This document shows, in pieces, positions 8,592 to 16,598 of a DNA stretch of 64,000 nucleotides. The DNA comes from Pseudobdellovibrionaceae bacterium (GTDB lineage Bacteria; Bdellovibrionota; Bdellovibrionia; Bdellovibrionales; UBA1609). The notes beneath the pieces were generated by a model, which saw only the letters and a list, made by a program, of their open reading frames with translations, was not told where the DNA came from and did no database searches. The DNA lies in assembly GCA_023898385.1 (NCBI GenBank), contig CP060220.1:124001-188000 (forward strand), in the 5' to 3' direction. The position numbers and the translations under genes were made by a program. Each line of letters opens with the position of its first letter. The first letter of the stretch is position 1.

Positions 8592-9440
8592 TTGGAAAAT
8601 CTTGAGAGCACAACAAAAGAAAATTCCCATTCAAAAGTTTCTGTGAAGGTGCGTTGTCCGGAGTGTTTTAAACTCTTCGGCGTCAAGGCGGCTGAGATCT
8701 CTGAATCGCGCCCGAGATTTGCTTGCACCAGTTGCAACACGCAGTTTTGGGTGCCCTTTCCGGAGTGTCTCGAGCAGGAGGCCATGATTGGATTTCCGGT
8801 CTCATGGTTAAAGAGCACGCCCCTTGGTGCGGCGAGCAATCTAGAGTCCACCCCATCCGCCCCAGAGCCAAAGTTAGAGAACAATGTTGAGGCGCCCGTG
8901 GCTCCGGCCCAAGCCCCCTTCAGTTGTCCCAAGTGCAACGAGCCCTATTATGCGGAGCAAAAAGACTGCAAGAAATGCGGTCTGATTTTTTCTAAATTTC
9001 GCCTGCAAGAGTCGGAAGGCGATGTCTCGGCCAGTAAAGAGCAGAAAAATCGATGGCAACTGGTCGTGGATAACTATACGGATGAAAATGTTCATCAAGA
9101 GTTTTTGCGATCTTGCTTAAAAGGTGAAAATCTAGAGTATGCTGCTGATCGTTATCAAAAGATGCTCAAGCTCAACCCTTTAGATGACACGGCTAAAAAA
9201 CTTCACAGTGAGGTTATGGCGCTATCAGTGGCAAAAGTGGAGAGTCATGCGCCGGCTCGACAAGATCTTGAGCGGCGCCGAAAAACTTTGGGCACTCGCC
9301 TCAGTCATTTTGTGATTGTTCTAAGTACCATGGTGATTGTGATTGGATACTTTGTGCCTGAACTGAGAAACCTTACCGGATTGGGTGCTGCCACTTTGTT
9401 TTTTGTGGTAGCCCTAAAGTATTACTTTAAGATTTTTTAA
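8592..9440 (+). CDS. Double zinc-ribbon membrane protein
   Basis: Encodes 282 residues from a TTG start at 8592, chosen because GGGGGAG lies four bases upstream. The N-terminus has a zinc ribbon (VRCPECFKLF ... FACTSCNTQF), similar to the MJ0042/FYDLN-type ribbons found in deltaproteobacterial-type proteins. A second ribbon follows near residue 115 (FSCPKCNEPYY ... CKKCGLIFSKF). Then comes a helical, TPR-like stretch, and two C-terminal membrane helices (FVIVLSTMVIVIGYF and LGAATLFFVVALKYYF). It should be an inner-membrane protein with cytoplasmic zinc ribbons. It is divergent from lnt with only about 36 bases between starts, so the promoters must overlap or lie within the genes. Function unknown. 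Confidence 0.75.
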   Translation: MENLESTTKENSHSKVSVKVRCPECFKLFGVKAAEISESRPRFACTSCNTQFWVPFPECLEQEAMIGFPVSWLKSTPLGAASNLESTPSAPEPKLENNVEAPVAPAQAPFSCPKCNEPYYAEQKDCKKCGLIFSKFRLQESEGDVSASKEQKNRWQLVVDNYTDENVHQEFLRSCLKGENLEYAADRYQKMLKLNPLDDTAKKLHSEVMALSVAKVESHAPARQDLERRRKTLGTRLSHFVIVLSTMVIVIGYFVPELRNLTGLGAATLFFVVALKYYFKIF

Positions 9441-9464
9441 GTCCCACTTTTAGACCGAACACAC

Positions 9465-10892
9465 TTATTCCTGAGGTGGTGCCTCGGACTCGCTTTGCAG
9501 CTCGCGAGTTTTTTGGGCTCGTTTGTTGGCCTCTTCCGCAACAATCACTTTTTGAGTGGCTCTCAAAAACGCATTGATCTCTCGTCCGGTGGTAATGGCC
9601 AGGAGGCCGCTTCCCGTGAGATCTTCATTGGGTTCTAGGACAGGATCGGCGGTGGCGGCAAATGCCGTAGGAGAAAGGTTTTGAGTGTTTTTCGCCACCG
9701 TTCCATTGACGGTGACATCTTGGTCAAGGTTAGCCAGGGCCCGGTAAGTATTAAGACGTTTTCGGTAACGGGTTTTTCCCACTAATTTTTCATCTTCAGT
9801 TCCATTTTCAAGAATGTGGCGAATAACCTTTTTGGCCTCGAAGTCAGGGTATTTGGCTTTAATGAGTGCAGCCACGCCAGAGACAAACGCCGTGGCCTGC
9901 GAAGTGCCGGTCATTTGGCCGTATTGACCACTGGGGAGAGTGGAGAAAATATCGTTACCAGGTGCTGCGATATCTACGGTTTGCTCTCCGTAATTGCTGC
10001 TAGGTAATACGTTTTTTCCACGGTCGATAGCTGTTACAGAAATGATATTGTCCAGCTCGTAGTCTGCCGGGTAGTAGCCATTCACATCAGAATTAGACTT
10101 TTCATTTCCCGCTGCGGCCACAAACAGCACGCCCTTTTTCTGGGCACGGGCAATGGCTTGTTTTTCACTCTCGCTGGGCTGTAGGCCTCCGCCCGAATAA
10201 TTAATAATATGGGCACCCATGCGCGTGGCATAGTCAATGGCGCGTACCGTGTTGTTGAGATTGTTGCCGCCATAGGCATGGGGGTCGTAATACTTAAGAA
10301 TCATTAAACTCACGCGAGGAGCCACGCCACTAATACCCACACCATTGCCGCCTTCAGCGCCGATAATGCCGGCAATGTGAGTGCCGTGTCCGTGGTTGTC
10401 TGAGAGATCTGTGGTTTGCCCCACAAAATTCACCCCGTGGACGTCATCAATAAATCCGTTATTATCGTCATCGACGCCATTGGTCGCCTTATCTCTACCC
10501 TCAGCGTCCATTCCCACTTCGCCTTTGTTCACCCAGAGGTTTTTTTGCAAGTCCACATGATGAATATCAATACCTGTATCAATGACGGCCACCACGATAT
10601 CGCGACTGCCAGTGGCTTTCACATCGCCGCTCCATGCTTTGTATGAATCGGTGAGTTCAAGCCCCCATTTTTTTGTCATGGCAGGGTCGGTGAGTTTAAT
10701 ATCCATTTCTGAATCGGACTTAAGAGGTTTAACTAAGGCCGTACCCAGTTCTGTAGATCGACTGGCCAGCTCTGTAACCGCAGCCGGAGCCTTATCAACG
10801 TGGGTTTCGTGTTGTTGTTGAAATGCAATACCAATAACTGCCACAGCAATCAGTGAACTCACTAATAAAAGCTTTTTTCTATAGGTTGTCAT
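9465..10892 (-). CDS. Exported subtilisin-like serine protease (S8)
   Basis: Encodes 475 residues from the ATG at 10892, which has GGAGG six bases upstream (an upstream in-frame start at 10931 is less likely). The N-terminal hydrophobic segment (KLLLVSSLIAVAVIGIAF) is a signal peptide or anchor. All three catalytic motifs are present: Asp in VAVIDTGID, His in NHGHGTHIAGI, and Ser in GTSQATAFVSG; the oxyanion Asn is in AAAGNEKSN. A Ca-binding-like DDDNNGFIDD segment lies between Asp and His. The 110-residue C-terminal tail is polar and ends in Glu/Ser/Pro. It is probably a periplasmic or secreted protease. Such enzymes are abundant in predatory bacteria. Confidence 0.9.
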   Translation of the reverse strand: MTTYRKKLLLVSSLIAVAVIGIAFQQQHETHVDKAPAAVTELASRSTELGTALVKPLKSDSEMDIKLTDPAMTKKWGLELTDSYKAWSGDVKATGSRDIVVAVIDTGIDIHHVDLQKNLWVNKGEVGMDAEGRDKATNGVDDDNNGFIDDVHGVNFVGQTTDLSDNHGHGTHIAGIIGAEGGNGVGISGVAPRVSLMILKYYDPHAYGGNNLNNTVRAIDYATRMGAHIINYSGGGLQPSESEKQAIARAQKKGVLFVAAAGNEKSNSDVNGYYPADYELDNIISVTAIDRGKNVLPSSNYGEQTVDIAAPGNDIFSTLPSGQYGQMTGTSQATAFVSGVAALIKAKYPDFEAKKVIRHILENGTEDEKLVGKTRYRKRLNTYRALANLDQDVTVNGTVAKNTQNLSPTAFAATADPVLEPNEDLTGSGLLAITTGREINAFLRATQKVIVAEEANKRAQKTRELQSESEAPPQE

Positions 10893-11066
10893 ATTCAGCC
10901 TCCAAGACCTCTCAAGGTTAAATAAGAGCAATCTTGGTGCCGTTGCGGGGCGGGTTTAAGTCATTGATTTTAAAGGAAAATACCAGACTGAGACAGGCCC
11001 TTTTCGGCCAATGAATAGTGGGCTGTCAAACAATTCTACAGCTTGCCTGAACTTCGATGATTTTCG

Positions 11067-11789
11067 CTAAGGGATCTTGGGTTGAGGAATTAGACTTTTC
11101 CTTGAGCTGTACAGTTTGATACCCACAAGCAGGCTCAATGCAGCTGACACGAAAAACCCTGAAAACTGCAATTTAGGAAAAGCAAAAACGCCCACAAGAC
11201 TGCCCACAATAAAGGCGACGATCAAATCGATGCGCATTCGATTCAGGCGGCCTTCTTTTTTGTCGTTAGATACAAAGTATTTCGCAAGACCTATTCCTAG
11301 ATCTGTGGTGATTCCGGTGAGGTGAGTGGTTCGGACGATGGTTCCTGAATAGTGGGTGATGATGGCGTTTTGAGCGCCACACGATAGCGCTAGTAGCGAT
11401 AACAGCAAAAAGTCATGGAGGTCGCCAAAGGGTTCTCCAAACTGTCCAAAAAAACCGTAAGTGCCAAAGGTGGCCACCAAACTAAAGATAAAAGCCAACA
11501 ACAACAAAATGTGAATGTAAACGGGAGGTTGTTTTCTGCTTTTTCGAACCTCCGTAAAGATAGAGCTAAAAAAAGCACCGAGCAGAAAAAACACCGGAAC
11601 TAATAAAAAATAAAAACTCTTCATATAGTTCTGGGCGGCAATTTCCTGGCTAAATAGTGTTGAAAAACCAGTGACGTGGGAGACGAAAAGATGAAGGCAC
11701 AAAAGGCCACCGGCATTGACGTACCCACCTTGAAAGGCCAATAGCGCCCAAGTGATGCGATTTGATGGATGTGAAATGATTTCGATCAT
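11067..11789 (-). CDS. YoaK/DUF1275 family membrane protein
   Basis: Encodes 240 residues with about six membrane helices. The start (WALLAFQGGYVNAGGLLCL) and the motif HVTGFSTLF fit the DUF1275 (YoaK) family, as does the later TTHLTGITTDLGIGLAKYF. Family members are inner-membrane proteins without a firmly established substrate. It is divergent from the antiporter gene that follows, with about 180 bases between the preferred starts. Confidence 0.85.
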   Translation of the reverse strand: MIEIISHPSNRITWALLAFQGGYVNAGGLLCLHLFVSHVTGFSTLFSQEIAAQNYMKSFYFLLVPVFFLLGAFFSSIFTEVRKSRKQPPVYIHILLLLAFIFSLVATFGTYGFFGQFGEPFGDLHDFLLLSLLALSCGAQNAIITHYSGTIVRTTHLTGITTDLGIGLAKYFVSNDKKEGRLNRMRIDLIVAFIVGSLVGVFAFPKLQFSGFFVSAALSLLVGIKLYSSRKSLIPQPKIP

Positions 11790-11971
11790 GTGGTTTAGCT
11801 TCAGTGCCTGAGAAAAACTCTACTTTTAGATGTTAGTTGGCCGAGTCCGCCGGGTCACTTGTTTTCTATGCACCCCTGATTTTCGCCGTGACCCTAGAAA
11901 ATTTTAAAGATGCGTCGCTTCCATGGTTTCGGGCGTGCGGTTTGGCCCGACTATGGAGTATGGTGCCTCTT

Positions 11972-13240
11972 ATGAAAAAATGGATGCTCTTAATATTATT
12001 GGTGCCGGTGGTGGCCTACGCCTCGGGCGGATCTGCGACCTTTGAACAAAACACACTATTTCTTGTGGTGACTCTCACGCTGGCAAAGTGGATTGGGTTT
12101 ATGTGCAAGAAGGTGGGGATACCTGAGTTAGTGGGCGAGCTGGGAGCCGGGTTAGTTTTGGGTAACCTTGGTCTTTTCGGGTGGCATGTGGAGTTCACCC
12201 ATAATTTCTTATCCAGTGAATTTATTAAATATGCCGCTGACCTTGGCGTGGTGCTTTTATTGTTCTTGGTCGGCCTTGAGTCCAATCTCACCCAACTTTT
12301 AAAGGTGGGCAAGAATGCGTTTGTGGTGGCCGCCGTTGGTGTGATTTTGCCGGTGATCGGCGGGTATTTTTACTCGTCCGCAGTAGGGTTAGGCGTCGGT
12401 GTGGCGGCATGGTTTGTTGGAGCCACGTTGGCAGCCACTTCGGTGGGTATCACAGCCAAGGTGTTGGGTGATCGAAAACTGTTAATGGCCCCATCGTCGC
12501 AGGTCATTTTGGGTGCGGCTGTTATCGACGACATCATGGGCATTCTGCTTTTGACGGTGTTGGCCGGTGTGGCCATGGGTGGTGAAGTTTCATTTATTGA
12601 TTTGGGAGTGATCTTGCTAAAGGCGGGTGGCTTTTTTGTGGGAAGCTACTTTGCAGGTCGTTTGTTGTTTCCAAGGATGATTCGCCTGACTGGAAAAAAT
12701 GATAGCAAAAGTTTTTGGGTGGCCTTTTCTTTAATTTTAGCCTTGGTGTTTGCCCAGGTGGCTGCAATGGCGGGCATGGCGCCCATTATTGGTGCTTTCT
12801 TTGCGGGGCTTTTACTTGAAGATGTGCATTTTGAAGTGGGTCATAAATTGCAAAAAGACACCATTGAACACTTGCTCTCGCCCATTGCTGAAATTCTTTT
12901 GCCCATATTTTTTGTGGCCATTGGTGCACAAGTGGACCTTTCCGTATTAGGCGATATGCACGTGCTAATGGTTGTTCTCGGACTGCTAGTTATTGCCGTG
13001 ATATCAAAGACCGCCACCGGAGCATTAGTGAAGGGGCCTCAGTTTGATCGGTGGGGCATTGGCTTGGGCATGGTGCCAAGGGGTGAGGTGGGTCTTATTT
13101 TCGCATCCTATGCTTTACAGCATAAGGTATTTACGGCTTCCGCTTATTCGGTTTTAGTGTTGGTGGTGCTGTTCTCCACTATTCTTGGCCCGATGTTGTT
13201 AAAGTACCGCCTGGATTATTTTGAAAAATCTCTGGCTTAA
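11972..13240 (+). CDS. Cation:proton antiporter (CPA2 family)
   Basis: Encodes 422 residues from the ATG at 11972 (MKKWMLLILLVPVVAYAS), which begins with a signal-like helix; the frame stays open upstream, but that stretch does not look coding. About 12 membrane helices follow. Typical Na+/H+ exchanger features include ELGAGLVLGNLGLFG, FLVGLE, the GAAVIDDIMGILLL segment with the paired aspartates expected of electrogenic CPA2 antiporters, and GMVPRGEVGLIFA near the end. There is no RCK/TrkA-N domain, unlike KefB/KefC. It should exchange Na+ or K+ for H+ across the inner membrane. Confidence 0.9.
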   Translation: MKKWMLLILLVPVVAYASGGSATFEQNTLFLVVTLTLAKWIGFMCKKVGIPELVGELGAGLVLGNLGLFGWHVEFTHNFLSSEFIKYAADLGVVLLLFLVGLESNLTQLLKVGKNAFVVAAVGVILPVIGGYFYSSAVGLGVGVAAWFVGATLAATSVGITAKVLGDRKLLMAPSSQVILGAAVIDDIMGILLLTVLAGVAMGGEVSFIDLGVILLKAGGFFVGSYFAGRLLFPRMIRLTGKNDSKSFWVAFSLILALVFAQVAAMAGMAPIIGAFFAGLLLEDVHFEVGHKLQKDTIEHLLSPIAEILLPIFFVAIGAQVDLSVLGDMHVLMVVLGLLVIAVISKTATGALVKGPQFDRWGIGLGMVPRGEVGLIFASYALQHKVFTASAYSVLVLVVLFSTILGPMLLKYRLDYFEKSLA

Positions 13241-13280
13241 ATGAAGCTGACCAGAGACTTAACCGAGAAATTCTTGTTGG

Positions 13281-15464
13281 TTAAAGTTCGAGCGCCCATT
13301 CAGGAAACTGGATAGACTGGTTTTGGGCGCTTTGCATTTTATAAAAAATCATGTTTCTCATAACAAGCTTCACGTAGCTTTTGGTTTCTTCATAGGGAAT
13401 GTCTTCAATAAATTCCAGTGAATCACCCCGGTAACGGGTTTTAAGCCAACCCGCAATGGCATCTTCGCTGGCATTATAAGAGGCCACAGCGGGTATAAAT
13501 TGGCCATTATACTTATCCCAAAGTTGCCTTAAGAATCTTGAACCTAAGGGAATATTGACGGCCGGAATATAGAGGTCTTCAGCTTGTGTGAATTCCACAT
13601 CAGTGCCTTTGGCCGATTGGGCTGCTACCTCGGGTAAAAGTTGCATCAATCCAAAGGCGTCCATGGGGCTTCGAGCGCGTGGATTAAAAGCGGATTCCTG
13701 GCGCATAATCGCATAGATGAACTCTGCACTAATGCCATATTTATTGGCTGCCGCATTCACGTAACCATCAAACGGTGTGGGAAATACGATTTCTGGGTGC
13801 TGCACAAGAAGCTGTTGGCGTTCTGCTGCGGGCATTTGGCCCAATTGATAAAAAAGTCCGAGGTAGTTACCTGAAAGAGCATAGTGTTTAAAAAGTGATT
13901 CCCAAACTTTAGCATCTTGTGGGTCGACTTTTCTGTACCCACTGGCAATTTCATCTAGATAAGAGCGCGCCACTTCGTCTTCGTTGACAGCCGTCAGCCA
14001 AGCGATGAACTGGGAATCCGGCATTTCGTTAAGCGGAGACGGTAATGTGTGAAGTGAGGCCGGTGTACGAGGGCCATCGATGGCGTTTGGCGACAGCACA
14101 GAAAGGGGTTGGTCAAGCTCTCGACGAGCCACAATTCCGTAGTAGCCAATGGGGTCTTCAGATTGCAGTTGGGTCAATACAACCTTGGATAATTCCCACT
14201 GGTTCATGTCTTTATAGGTGCGGCCGAGCCAGAACATATAGCGATAGCGGTTAAAATCGCTCTCGGTGGTGGCGATTAACTCTTTGTACTGATCCACAGC
14301 GGCGTCAAAACTTTTTATCTTTCTTAAATTCCATGCCTTTAGCCACTGTAACTTTTCAAAGAGTTCTGCGTCTGTCTTTGGTTCTTTAAGGGCTTTATTA
14401 AACCACCAAAGCGCATTTGCAAAATCTTGTTTCTCTTCAAGCATTCTTCCGCGTATCCAGTAGGCCTCCATTAGCGAGTGACGGCCCTGGACTGTTTTGG
14501 CCAATGTCTTTAGAACCTGTTGGGAGCCTTTGATTTGATCTTTTGTCCATAGAGTTCGGGCCCATAACAAGTAGGCATCCACATAGAGTCGGGTATGAGT
14601 TTGCGATTTCTTTTTTGCAAAGAGGGCTTGTGTGTATTTGGCCAATTTTTTTGTGGCCTCCAAATACTTTTTGTCGTTGCGTTCGATCTTGTAGGTGGCG
14701 CGCACACCTTTGAGGGCTTTGATTTTGTCCACAGCGGGAAACCGTTTTGAGGTGATCACTTTAAAATAGTACTTCCGAGCTGCTGGGAAATTTCTGATTC
14801 GGCGAAAATCATAGGCCACTTCTAGAAAATCACTACGATCGGGGTTTGGCTTTAATCGCGGAGCCAATTTGTGGAGTCGCTCAGTGTACTCATTGACAAG
14901 GTCTGATTTTTTGAGGTGCGTTGCAATGGCTAGAGCCTCTTTAGTGTAGTCCACTTTTAGTTCGCGGGGCAGGTTGAGTTTTGATTTTTCAATGAGTAAT
15001 TCCATTTCACGAGCTGAGTTTTTTTGCAGGCGGGCATGGTCAAGTTCAATATCGAGCACGAGATCTTTCATCCAGGGTTCAGGATCACTACTGGATAATC
15101 CGGCCACCTCGGTCACGGCAGGGGAGAGCTTCTCACAAACCTGGTAGGCGCGTAGGGCTGCCATCTTTCTTAGCGGAAACTCACTTTCTTCTGACAGCAA
15201 ACTGTATAACCCGCATGATATTTGGGGCTGGTCTTTTTGCCAAAGTTGGGCTCTTCGGTAGCGGCTCCACCATTTTGTGGGTTTATCTTTAGACTGGCGC
15301 TCAAGATCAAGTAAAAGTACATCCATTTGATCAGGACTTCTGCGTTCTGTGATTTCAAATTCTGGAGGCAGATTTTTCGGTGCCGGCGGCATCACCACTT
15401 TCGGGGAAGTGGCACACCCAAGTACAATAGAAAACGCCAAGGCTGTGGAAAGTAATAAGCGCAT
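13281..15464 (-). CDS. Slt-type lytic transglycosylase lipoprotein
   Basis: Encodes 727 residues with a lipoprotein signal (lipobox VLGC). The long middle part (about residues 40-560) is built of TPR/superhelical repeats, as in the doughnut region of Slt70. The C-terminal catalytic domain is complete: YGISAEFIYAIMRQESAFNP with the catalytic Glu, then DAFGLMQLLPEVA, then FIPAVASYNASEDAI. It should cleave peptidoglycan between MurNAc and GlcNAc in the periplasm. A lipid anchor plus the Slt70-like architecture is a feature of outer-membrane-bound members. It converges with the antiporter gene, leaving about 40 bases. Confidence 0.92.
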   Translation of the reverse strand: MRLLLSTALAFSIVLGCATSPKVVMPPAPKNLPPEFEITERRSPDQMDVLLLDLERQSKDKPTKWWSRYRRAQLWQKDQPQISCGLYSLLSEESEFPLRKMAALRAYQVCEKLSPAVTEVAGLSSSDPEPWMKDLVLDIELDHARLQKNSAREMELLIEKSKLNLPRELKVDYTKEALAIATHLKKSDLVNEYTERLHKLAPRLKPNPDRSDFLEVAYDFRRIRNFPAARKYYFKVITSKRFPAVDKIKALKGVRATYKIERNDKKYLEATKKLAKYTQALFAKKKSQTHTRLYVDAYLLWARTLWTKDQIKGSQQVLKTLAKTVQGRHSLMEAYWIRGRMLEEKQDFANALWWFNKALKEPKTDAELFEKLQWLKAWNLRKIKSFDAAVDQYKELIATTESDFNRYRYMFWLGRTYKDMNQWELSKVVLTQLQSEDPIGYYGIVARRELDQPLSVLSPNAIDGPRTPASLHTLPSPLNEMPDSQFIAWLTAVNEDEVARSYLDEIASGYRKVDPQDAKVWESLFKHYALSGNYLGLFYQLGQMPAAERQQLLVQHPEIVFPTPFDGYVNAAANKYGISAEFIYAIMRQESAFNPRARSPMDAFGLMQLLPEVAAQSAKGTDVEFTQAEDLYIPAVNIPLGSRFLRQLWDKYNGQFIPAVASYNASEDAIAGWLKTRYRGDSLEFIEDIPYEETKSYVKLVMRNMIFYKMQSAQNQSIQFPEWALEL

Positions 15465-15552
15465 CCATACATTGTACGCTGCGCTTTAGGTGGACCTCAA
15501 GGAGGGCGCGAAGAGAACTGTACCTGGTCTTTTTTGAAAATAAATAATGGAC

Positions 15553-15578
15553 AAAAGGCCAGCTGGCGCTGGCCTTTT
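15553..15578 (-). terminator. Hairpin terminator downstream of htpX
   Basis: An 11-bp perfect stem (AAAAGGCCAGC / GCTGGCCTTTT) with a TGGC loop lies 12 bases beyond the htpX stop. The short T-run on each side means it could work in both directions. Confidence 0.7.
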
Positions 15579-15589
15579 AATCTCAATTT

Positions 15590-16477
15590 CTATCGGTATT
15601 GCTGCAGGCGAGCAATTCGTTCTTCAAGAGGAGGGTGAGTCGAAAATAGGAAGGCCAACGCACTTCGACTGCGCCCAGAAATTTTTAAACTGGCAATGGC
15701 CTGTTGATCAGGCTCGATGAGAGTTTGTGTATCCATCAACGAGCGCAGAGCTGAAACCATTTTGTCTGTACCGGCAAGCTGTGCGCCCCCGCGGTCGGCT
15801 CGGTATTCGCGGTGTCTTGAGAAGTAGTTCACCACCACGGCACCTAAAATTCCAAAAGCGATTTGGAATAAAAACACAAGGCCAAAGTGAACCCAGGGGC
15901 CGGCATCGCGATCCATTTGCCCAGCGACCACATTAGCTAAAGCACGAGCTGCAAACATCACAACGGCGTTAATGACTCCTTGAATCAGTGTCATCGTCAC
16001 CATGTCGCCATTGGCAATATGGGCCACTTCGTGCGCCAATACACCTTCAAGCTCATCTCGATCCATTTTGTGCAATAATCCTGTGGAAACAGCTACCAAA
16101 GAGTTGGATTTGGATGGGCCCGTGGCAAAAGCGTTCACCTCAGGGCTATCATACACGCCCACCTCTGGCATTTTAGGAAGGCCAGCTCCCTTTGCCAAGT
16201 TGTGAACGCTCTGGACCAACCCTTGTAAGCGCACATCGCTTACGTGCGGGTCGACCACTTGCACGCCCATCATAGTTTTTGCCATAAACTTAGAGGCAAA
16301 AAGTGAGAAGAAGGCACCACCCATGCCTAGAATTAATGAAAACCCTAAAATGTAAGTGTAGTAGTCATTTTGCAGGCCGAGTGCAGCGCTAATAAAGCTC
16401 CAAGTGATACTGATGGTCGTGACCACCAAAATATTCACAACCAGAAACAAGAACACAGTTTTCGATTTAGCCCACAT
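15590..16477 (-). CDS. htpX: Membrane zinc metalloprotease HtpX
   Basis: Encodes 295 residues, the usual length for HtpX (M48B). Two N-terminal membrane helices precede the catalytic motif HEVAHIANGD (about residue 140). Two further helices follow, and the third zinc ligand is the Glu in RHREYRADRGGAQLAG. It degrades damaged membrane proteins together with FtsH in well-studied bacteria. The start has a perfect AAGGAGG ribosome binding site. A sigma-70-like promoter is visible upstream (16547-16574). Confidence 0.95.
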   Translation of the reverse strand: MWAKSKTVFLFLVVNILVVTTISITWSFISAALGLQNDYYTYILGFSLILGMGGAFFSLFASKFMAKTMMGVQVVDPHVSDVRLQGLVQSVHNLAKGAGLPKMPEVGVYDSPEVNAFATGPSKSNSLVAVSTGLLHKMDRDELEGVLAHEVAHIANGDMVTMTLIQGVINAVVMFAARALANVVAGQMDRDAGPWVHFGLVFLFQIAFGILGAVVVNYFSRHREYRADRGGAQLAGTDKMVSALRSLMDTQTLIEPDQQAIASLKISGRSRSALAFLFSTHPPLEERIARLQQYR

Positions 16478-16546
16478 GTTAAATCCTCCTTGAGGATGGG
16501 TTAAAAACCATCGTTTTTGTTTTCGCTAACAAATACGATCTCCGCC

Positions 16547-16574
16547 AATATGAGTTGGGGATTTTTTAAGTCAA
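16547..16574 (-). promoter_or_regulatory. Probable htpX promoter
   Basis: On the minus strand TTGACT (16574-16569) and CATATT (16552-16547) are 16 bases apart, about 70 bases upstream of htpX. The -35 is preceded by C (CTTGACT), as in heat-shock promoters, but no CCCCAT-type -10 occurs at the right distance, so a sigma-70 reading is preferred. Confidence 0.4.
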
Positions 16575-16598
16575 GGTCTATTGTTATGAAAACGCCGG